Position numbers and translations under genes: made by a program
The notes under the pieces: model-generated
What the model was told of the DNA's origin: nothing
What the model saw: only the letters and a program-made list of their open reading frames with translations
Database searches by the model: none
Source of the DNA: Glandiceps talaboti
Taxonomy: Eukaryota; Hemichordata; Enteropneusta; Spengelidae
Direction: 5' to 3'
Assembly (NCBI RefSeq): GCF_964340395.1
Contig: NC_135550.1
Coordinates: forward strand, 9,951,408 to 10,015,407
DNA length: 64,000 bases
Shown here: piece by piece, positions 51,441-61,900 of the stretch
How positions within the stretch are numbered: position 1 is the first letter of the stretch
How the letters are laid out: each line of letters opens with the position of its first letter

Positions 51441-54400
51441 GTGTATAATGTAGCCATGCACAGTAGCTGGGAACTCTGTCTTCCACAGTCAGCAAATTTT
51501 ACTGTGGTTGTACAGGAATTAGGAACACAGTGATCCCCCTCTTTCTACACTTCCACACTATATGTGGTAAGGCCTATAAAAAAAATTTGGTTCCGGTTAC
51601 GCTGAAACCCCCCCCCCCCCCCCACCTAGTTTTTCACTGTCGACCCTGAACTTTGTTGACGTATTCGAGAAAAAAATAATACAATTGTGAAAATTGTGAA
51701 TTCTCACCAGAAATAGTGGATGCGGAAACTAACTTCAACTTAAAAAGGCAATATAAAACTGCTGTACATCAGATGAGAAGAAACCAATAACACAGAGACC
51801 ATTTGGAAAACAACGAAAAACATAACTACCTGAACTAAACACTCACATATGAAAAAAAATGTATAAAAAAATAAAATAAAAAATCTACCTACCCCACCTA
51901 TTCTAAAATTGAGCGTAATTGGAACCACCCATTTTTTTTTTATATTAAGCCTAACTTTCTATCGTTTTACATAGTACAAGATGGTGACAGCACACACCAA
52001 GTTTGGTGAACAAAATTTTTTTTTAGTGGAATTGCAGTATTCAGTGATAGTTATCTGTTCTTGAATACTTGGAATTCATGGCTACTTTACACCTTCACAA
52101 TACATGCTTATGAAAACAGTTTCACCTTCCTCCTCTACATCCCACTCCAGTACATTGAGAACCTAAACACATAAACAACAAAGATGTAGTCATTGTAATA
52201 ATACCACCACACATTTTGTCATTTGATAGGTAATAATGACATAAAATAACCCAAGTAATATGTAGCTTTCTGACCCAGAGGCTATAGTGTCATATTGGCG
52301 TGTGAAAGAGTGAACATGTTCTTTATATTTAGAAGACATACATGTGTTTGTCTAAATACAAGATTGAATGTTCGTAGACTCTGGGTTCATTTTCTACTAT
52401 TGAAAATTTCTACCTACACTCAAAAAATTTCTTCAAAGTTGAAACGTAGGAAGGATTTGCTTCCAAGAAATTTTTTGACCGTGAGTGTAAATTGTGATTA
52501 TTAAATATTGCTACAGTATAAAATTTGACACCCATAATGAAAATTGTCTTTCTTGCCCATAGTGTGGAATACTTGCTAGTAGTATTACATAAATCTAGGT
52601 ACTTTTTGCCGCTAGTCAATTTTGCAGTTTTTCCGTCTTCAACTCGTTCCCAAAGACTAATGTTTGCTAATTACAGAAGCCTGGTGCACTGTGGTTTGTG
52701 TATAAAGAGACATTTTAGCCACTACTTATTTTCATGTTTTTGTTTTGAAGCAAAGTAAGGGAAAAAGTCACTAGCGAAAAGTTTCCAATTTTGCTGTATT
52801 TCAGTCCCAATATGAGTATTATATTTGCTTATGAGGATAACGGTAATCTGCCCAATGTGACAATTACAGAAACATCCGACCCAAAGGTGCAAACAGCCAT
52901 ATGGGACTAACATTTTTATTCAAGTGAATATTTATATGGTGGAAAATGAATATTGAATTTATATAATTATAATTTTCATCAAAATATGACATCTTGTAGA
53001 ATCAATTTTAGATGAGGAACTTGTAGATTGCCCATGACAGTTACGACCTTCAACTCAAGTATTCCAGATGTTTCTGTCTGACAATGTCAAGATGACATGG
53101 ATTATTAAGACACGTCACTGGACTGTCAAATATGCCAAATGTTCATATTCAAATTAGACAAAAGATTTGTCATTCCAAGTGTATGTTGAGGCATGTCAGA
53201 ACACATGAAGTCATACAGATATGCTTTGTGAAGTCCTGTCATCTATTTGAAGTATTTTATAAACCAACTGAGAAATTTAGTTATTAAAACATGTATTACA
53301 TTTCAGCACATACAAAATATCATACTGTATATCATTACATGTGTGCCAGAGATTACTCGCTCTGTTGTGCGCGCATACTAGTGGTGTTTTCACTGCAGTG
53401 CAATATCGAAAACATTATTGCGTACCTGCATGCAAATGATATGCAAATGAGGACACTCGTTTGCTACACACGAAATCGCATGATTGCGGTGTATGATTTT
53501 TATGGAAATTCACCGTTTCAGATAGGCAGATGTGATAATAACACAGCCCTATGCCACGTGAGTTCCAGTGTGGATACTCAGGGGTATTTGCACTTGCACT
53601 TGCAGTGTTTCCTGCTGCACTTTCACCTGCTATGCTTTTGACAGTACGGTCGCAGGGAACACTGCAAGCACTCGTGCAAATACCCCAAGTACGCCACACT
53701 TTCACTCGTGTGTCATGGAATTGTGTCATATTATTTGTTCACTTTCATCGACATTTTTTGTGCGTTTGTGTCATTCCAGTATGATAATCTTACTTTACCA
53801 TGTCAGGAATCACAACATAATCTATAGAGGTATTCTTAGTAAATAAACAGCAAATACCATTTGTACTCTCACAATATTCAAAATAGAAAACAACAATAAC
53901 AACAACAACAAATAATTTAGTCTTTTATAACTTCTCAAATGAATTTATTAGTGAGGCTGCTGATGGAAAAGTGGCTCAAAATGATAAAACTATGTTTTCT
54001 TGCAAGTCACCGCATAGTAAGAGATATAGGCAAGGGAACGCCAAATATGATGTGTCACTAGAAATTACTGTATCAGCACTGACAGCAGCACGTCAAATTT
54101 GGCTGGGAGGATACATTGGGGTTTTGATGAACTCACATTGATAATAAATATTAGATGACTTGATTAACATAATGCACTACATGTATTTCAATACATTCGC
54201 TATAAAACGCGATATATCAAAAGTAGTCAGTGCATATAATATTTCATTATGCATTGCTGTTATACAAATGATATTCATGAAAACCCGCCATACAATACAG
54301 GGAAAGTTGATTAATTCTGAAAATACAGGAAATGTATAATATTTGTCATCGATACATGGTTGGTGTACTAAGGTGTGCAGGAAATAGCCGTTCTTTCATT

Positions 54401-57400
54401 AATTAGTTTTATTGCCCTAACATACACTTCTCCAATGCAGTGTTTTGTCTGTGATTGGAGACTGACATGAGATGTAAATGAAGCTAGTGTGTGAGGCCAC
54501 TGAAACGACTTGTTATCATTCAGAGATACCTGTATAATATACACGTATACCCTACTTTGATGCAACTACAACTATATGTCTTGCAGGTGTCACCTATTCA
54601 GGTTAAGTGTTGATGAGATACCTACACCGTTGCCGTGGCAACTGAATCTTGTCTCTTGTCACAATAAAGTGTCGAGATAGAAAGTGAAACGATGTGAGGG
54701 CCTTATCTGTCATAGCATATGGTTTAGTATACTCAGCAGGCATTGATGAGGCCACCAATACAGTGTGAAGCCAGTAAGAACGACCATATGCAGGTAGTGT
54801 TCAAGGACTCTCCATGGTGAACCATACACATGCATCATAATCTCAAGATATATGTTTTTGTCACAGCACCATTTCATTATTTCGATTCTTATTCATTTTC
54901 CTTTATTTAAAAAAAAAAAAAAATTCATAGAGACGTTGTGAGGCAAGTGCTTACTACATTGTTACAAGTGTATGACCATACATGTACGCACCTGATGAAT
55001 ACTGTACTCAGAATAGCATGACAGGAAGTGTACATGAAGTTCAGATTTATAGAAAGTGGTTTGCCATTTGGGGTATATTTACACGTTTCTTCTTGAACTC
55101 ATCAATAATTCTATACATATGACACTAGTTGATGTTCTGGTTGCCATGGCAAGGGGTTATAACCTTCATGGGAAAAAAAAATGAGCAATGAAATTTTATT
55201 GGTGACCTTATTGCAGTTATTATACTGGACCAGTAATCCATCATATGCATGCATACAATGAACATTGGGGTTCCACACGTATGTATGGTCTTTGAAAATT
55301 ACATGAATGTCTAATTTATTTTGAATTACAAATGTTCGTATGTGTTCCAATGCTTATAGTAATTAATAAAAAATCTGCCCCCCCCCCTGTAGATGTGACT
55401 AACTCATTTGTTTATTTCATTTCATGAAAATGACAATTTTATGAGTGTGTTAGACATGTTTTCTTTATCAAGACTATGTATGTTCCACTCAGACTAAAAT
55501 GTAACGCATTGATTGTATAAACATGTAAATACTCTAATTTTCATCAAAACTCAACTCTGATATGACACACCCCACCTGTACGTGTTTCTACTCCATCATC
55601 AAAGTATAAATTTCAAGCTTAATGAATGCAAATCTTCATGATCATTAAACTGTAATACATGCAGGTTGATGTTTCCAATGATTCTACACATATTTACTTG
55701 AAAATATATAGGACACAGGTGCTGCTTGTGGCTACATAGGTCTTAGGAGCAGGTCGTGTCATCAAATTCAAACATTGAACAATTTACTTGTTCCGACTCC
55801 GAGTGGACTTCCTAGTGAGGTGTTGTATAGTAACTGCCAAATGATTGTATCTGGGTAATTATCTTGAAAGTGGTTATAGGAGATGAATTGTAGGACAGTA
55901 AAATATGATTAATTTTCCCCATCTATATTATATTTATCTGTGATCATACCATTGTGTAGAGTGACTGCAGTGTGTAATTATACCATCATACTGTACAGTT
56001 ATAGAAAAACAAACACGTTCCATGTCTGTGTTGAATGTTTCAATTTTGTAATAAACTGAGGGAAGGTTGAGAATTGAAAGACTCCGAGAGACACCGTGTA
56101 TTTAAATTTGTCTTGAGTATTTCCTGTTTGATAAATGCCATGGTGTTAAATGTAAGAGGATGTGTCATGCAAATGGCATGATTATTGAAACTTAATGTAG
56201 TATTAATGAGGGGATAAATATTTTGAGATTTTGTGTAGGATTTTGTGTAGTATGCATGTACATGTATGTGATAAAAAGATGGCATACATGTAGTGATTTG
56301 AATAGAAATTACCACAGCTCTTGTATCTGATGCTACATGTAGGTGTCATGGTGACAAGGTGAAGAGTATTACAAGGTTCATCATAAATGTCACAGTATAT
56401 AGTACATGTTTATGTAGCATAAAGGTCTTTCCACAGTAACATTTCATTGCTAGCCTCAGAGGTTCAGCTCTACCTTTAAATCGCATTGTAACACTTTCAC
56501 TGCCAGCCTCACAGAGGTGCAGTAAAAAACACATTGCAACCCTTTCATTGTCAGCCACAGAGGTTCAGTTCTTTAAAACACACTGTAGAATTCACTAGTA
56601 TCGGTCAGTTCTGCTTTTATGACACCTGTCTGAGGATCTTAGTGGATGTACAGGGGAAAGAATTATGTTGTTTCAGTATGCATGTATCTCAGTACTAGTT
56701 TATGTTTATGTTTACAAAAGAAATCAAATCACTCATAGTTTTCCAGTACATTTATTTCAGTATGTGAAAATGATTGTTCATCGGCTCTGGGTTTATATAA
56801 ATGTAGTTGTGAATAAAAATTGATACTCTCAGGCTTGAAAAATTATTTTAAAATGACTCCAAAATTTTTGTTGATGTCCCATCAGCACTGTCAAGTTTGT
56901 AATACAAAATGAGGTCTCATCATGTGCTTCACTCAAGACATGTGGAATAACTTCAATAAAATAGTTGTTTCACAGTTTATTCTAATTTTAAGTGAATTGT
57001 GCCTTGCGTAAAGAGACATTTCAGATTTAGAGCAAGGATCCACCTCTTTCGGAAAGAAACATTATGTAGCTAGTCGTCATAAACTGAAAATTTTCATCCT
57101 CAACAGCAATTGAGATATTTGCATGATATAAAAATGTTGTATGACGTGTGAACATTAGTATGTCATTCAAGTTACGTTATGAAGCGAAATTGTATCAGAA
57201 AAAAATAAGACACAGAAAAAAAGAGGAAATGGCGCTGGTGCATTTTGAAGTCTACGATATTGTTACAAACGATTTCTGATTACACAGTTACAGTAGGTAA
57301 TGTTGACAGGTGATTGTTGTACCAACTCTGACAATATCAAATTTTCACGTAGAGTGAGTTATAGATAAATTTGTTAAAGCGTTGATTAGTAAAGATGGTG

Positions 57401-58885
57401 AGTCTCCATAACACCTGAGCCTCTTTCCCCATTGCAACTATTACTCAACAGCATATAAATGGACTTTTACTGTACTGAAAGCAAAGCACATACATAACTC
57501 CCCATTGTAAAAGAAACGTCTCCACAGGCACATCCACTTTTTAGTGTTATCAGTCAGTTGAAACAAGTCTAGCACCAAGTATTTTACGGTGAAATGAATA
57601 TCTTAAATCGTCCTGTAGGCATTGTTGTCATCGGTGTAGGTTCAGACAGTCATCAGTGTAGATGGAAATATCTCAATCATGAAAAGTAGTGGAAATTCTA
57701 TGGGAGTAAATGTCATTATCTTGTGTGTGTGGTTTAGCAATAGGTATATGACTTCATAATGTAAAAAAAGCCGGGTTCCCAATAGTGAAGTAATGGATTA
57801 AATAGTGATGATGACCTTTCAAAAAGTGTTGCCAGAATGGTAAAGATGATGGCATCGTATTCCCTGGATGGTGGTTGCCCCGAGAGCATTACAAAACAAA
57901 TGGTTGGATATCTTCATTTTGGATAGCCTGAATACAGCTGTCACGTAGAAATACTTACATCCTGTGTTTCATAGAAACATGTACATGCAGTTCAGGAATC
58001 AGTCAATTGGATGAATAGTTGTATACCTTTTTACTACACATGCAAGGTATAGATCAAGAGAAGAATGTTTTATTCATGATAAATGATATTGTATGCAGAA
58101 GCAATTCATTTCTGTTTTTTCTACCTTTAATATTGAAATTTTCCGAACAATTTTTTTTTTTTTTTTTTTTTAAATCAATGTTCGTCCATCAATAGCTCCA
58201 TCACCTTGATTTAAAATCACATAGTCAGGATAGCTTACAGGGCAGGAGATTAATGTTTTTGCTTTGTTGATGTTTAAGCCTTATATATTTTATTACAATA
58301 CTATTACTGTAGGACATATTGCAAGTCATGTCTGTGTACCTCTCGCTATCTGTGTCTTTTTACAAGGTTACACTGTCATAATTTACATTGACAAATGTAA
58401 CAAGGTTACAAAGCAAGCAGCAAATTTGATTTTGTGTAATTCTGATCAGAGAATGCGTGGTACTTCAAGTGCATGCATACATGTACATAAGTGTACATGT
58501 ATGTGTGGCTGTTGAAGCTACCCACTCAGAGCAGTTTTCATGCACCCACTTAAAGTGTCATTTTTCAAAGTAAACAAATTACACACTGAAGGTATGGAAT
58601 TTATTCTCCCCCTATCTTTGTATGTGTGTGTCACCCTTAACTGCTCTGTACTTAGTATTTGATCATAATCCACGCAAAACTCTTTGAAGTCCGTAAACAC
58701 GGCTGCACTTTGTCCTGGCTGGAAACCTACCTTTCCTTCTTACGTTGCAACATAGAGAGCATTTCTCAAGTTGTATACCCCAGATTGGGACAAAAACAGG
58801 TTTGGCATGCAAGTGTCAGATTCTAAGTTTTGTTCCCCAATCATGGGTAAAGGATGATCAGCTCTTGTATGCAAGCTGTTAGTAC

Positions 58886-58952
<67 letters not shown>

Positions 58953-61900
58953 TTATGCAAAGTGTTTAGATGATTATTTATTTTTTTGTTCTCATTAAAA
59001 AAATACACAACAAGAAAACGAAAAACCCCCAAAAATATGAATGCTTTTAGCATGATTGTCTCTGTCTTTAACTATCTACTTTGTTTCATATTTCTTTTCT
59101 TCTTTCAGAGTTTATTCAGGGCATGTCCCAGTTTAGTGTCAAGGGTGACCGAGATTCAAAATTAAGATGTAGGTATCACCCTAAAACACCTGGTTTCTTT
59201 CCCCCCACCCCCACCCCCTCCCCAACCCTCTAACCTGTCTGACCCATTGTGTGACTGAATGTGTTTTATTATCTCTTACAGAATTTATTCAAGGTGTATC
59301 ACAGTTTAGTGTCAAAGGAGATAAGGAATCAAAATTAAGATGTAGGTATCGGGTATATCAGGTAGTCCAGCCCCAAACTTGGCAGCAAACACATCATATT
59401 TTTCTCTCTACCATCTGCTTCCACATGCTACAAGCCAGCAGTCACTGTTTTCATGATTTTTGGGTTTTTTGTTTTTTTTTCGTTCTGGTTTTTTTTTCTG
59501 ATAATCACACGATTCTGTTGGTGTTTTTTTTTTATTATATTCTGTTTCTTTGTTGATTTCCCTGTGTGTAAATGCATGACCTTACCATGACCTCTCTCAT
59601 CACTGTTTGTTTAACTGAAACTTGATCAGAGATATAATTGTATGTTAATTTATGCAATTCAAAATACTGTTATTAATATGAATGTGGTCTGACGGCTCTT
59701 GATATCTTAGCTTTCAGCAGTTCGGGTTGTGATGGTATTGACAAACAGTTTGACAATAATGAATGCTTGTTTGCATTTTTTTTTCCTTTTACCTTGATTT
59801 ACTAGGGTTGTGTTTTCATGTATTTTCTTTCAACAGGTTATACGTTTTTTGAACGTTTTTGTTTGTGAAGAAATGAGTTTGTTTTACCAAGTACACAGTA
59901 TATACTTTACAGCTTTTTGTTACTGTGTAAACTAATTTCTGTTTATTGAGTACATTATATTCAGCTTAAACACAGGATTGAAAGACTTGTGTTCTATTTA
60001 TAAAGCCTCACAACAGTTCCACGGAGGGAGGGAAATATTACGTAGGGAACTCTTTAAATGGCAAAAGTCAGCAACCAGACCACTAATAGCGTACACAAGT
60101 ATATTTTCATCTGCTGTTTCCATAGTGACATTCACTTTGATATATGTTACCCGCAACAATATGGTTTTGATGAAGTTCTAGCCGTTCATGTTTCTAGTGT
60201 ATGTACAAGAGATCGCTTTCTGTACAGGAAGTAAATGCAGAATTTGCCTTCAAATTTAAAACTATTTGTGCTGCAAACACACCAATGATGACAGCAGTAC
60301 TGAGATGAAGAGAACTGACATAGCTTTGGTTCCCTAAATAATCCAACGTTACAACATCCTACAAGGGTTTTCATGGTTTAACCAAGGAAAATATGAGTGA
60401 CCTAAGGGGCTTTGTCACTATGAGCTGATAGACAAGTAGTGACAAAACTCCTTAGCTCATGGGTATCTTTCATCTGGATGAAGTAAGGGGGAAATAACTC
60501 AGCAAGCATAATTTTTGAAAAAAATGGAAAAGTAATGGTAATGTGAAAGATTTTGTGGCACTGGAGAACCAGTGATGTTCAATGAACAACCAGGGTATTA
60601 AAACCCATATTTATTGCTCAAAGATGTTCAACCAGGTTTGCGTATGGCATAATAACATTTGTCACTGGAAGTTGTGCATTGTACAAAATTGGTAAAGCTG
60701 TCAGTTTTTTTTTTTTGAAATACTCGTACCGGTGATACAAGTAATAGACTCGTGGCATCTCTCAGATACACAGTAATTCTGGTAGCATTGTATCGCAGAG
60801 ACAAATATTCATCATCATAAATGTAATAACCATGCTAGAAGCAAAAACAGAGGGAAATCAAGTGTGTAATGACGTGAAATGAGGGATGCACTTTTTTGCC
60901 CAATAAGGATGGGAACTGAGCATGTGCATGGGATAGTGCCGAAGCTGAACCTTTGTCTAACATTCCTGTCCTGCATGACAGCGTGGGACCAGAAGTGGTG
61001 TCCAACATCTTCATCAGACAAATTACTTGTTTACTTGTGCATGTATCCAAGCACAGTTGGATTGTTAGTTGTGTGTGTACTGATCAGATACATGTACCGA
61101 CTGATGTTGGGAAGGAGTGGTGTTTAACAATATGATGCTAAAAATGGAATGTGACGTGATTCTTTACATCCTGTTGTAATCATACCTTCAGGAACTTAAA
61201 AAAGTGGGTTTCACTTCATGCAAACCCCAAATCGCATACTACAAGTAAAACACATATGTGGGAGTATGATGGTGTCGTGATGGTCAACTTGTTATTTGAG
61301 CTGGCTTGTAATTGGCACAGTGCTTGTTGTGGAGGTCTCATGGTTTGTAGAGTGGGCTCATAATCTGCATATTGTTGGTCGTGGCATCACGATGTCCAAA
61401 TGTTAGAGAGGTTGGCTTGTAATCTGTATATTTTGCTGGTCGTTGAGTGCTGGTGGTCCAATGGCTAGTGGAGCTGGTTTATACATGTTATCTGCTCATT
61501 GCTGATTGTGGAGTCATTGAATGTATAGCATGAGATGTCACTCGGATATGATAGCATTGCCTGGTGCTGCTGTCTGAGATAGGGGCCATAAATAATACCA
61601 ACACTTTGAAAGTACATCTGTGGTGCACTGATAACATGTCTGTCTGAATCAAGTAGGATAGCTTGATGTGTTGGAGATGTGACACCTCATTCTGCGAGGT
61701 GCATTCAATACACAAACGGTTTGCTAACTGTTAGCTAACTTTTCCTGTTTAAGTATTGCACCAGCAAACAATGATGTGCATGGATTCTACCATTACATGT
61801 CATTTCACCTTTGAATCACCCTTGTCATCAATAAATACCCGAATCTGGTATTATGAGAAGATTTTTGATTGGAATACACTGGCATTTTGTAATCCGAGGA

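Larger units (their letters stand above)
33605..59108 (+). other. PPP3R1: Calcineurin B intron 3 (25.5 kb)
   Basis: GTAAGA...TTTCAG. This intron holds most of the repeat content of the window: a ~49-bp minisatellite (34345-35215), foldback elements (42229-42652, 44655-45005, 48838-49073, 53520-53745), two copies of a palindrome-headed repeat family, long GT/TATG/AATC microsatellites, G19 and C20 runs and two exact RFX X-boxes. No nested protein gene recognised on either strand. Confidence 0.85.

Noticed and set aside
59109-59168. Exon 4a as a dead pseudo-exon or haplotype assembly artefact
   Set aside because: Intact splice sites and frame, mostly silent differences and unrelated flanking introns argue for an old functional duplication. 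Expression still needs data.
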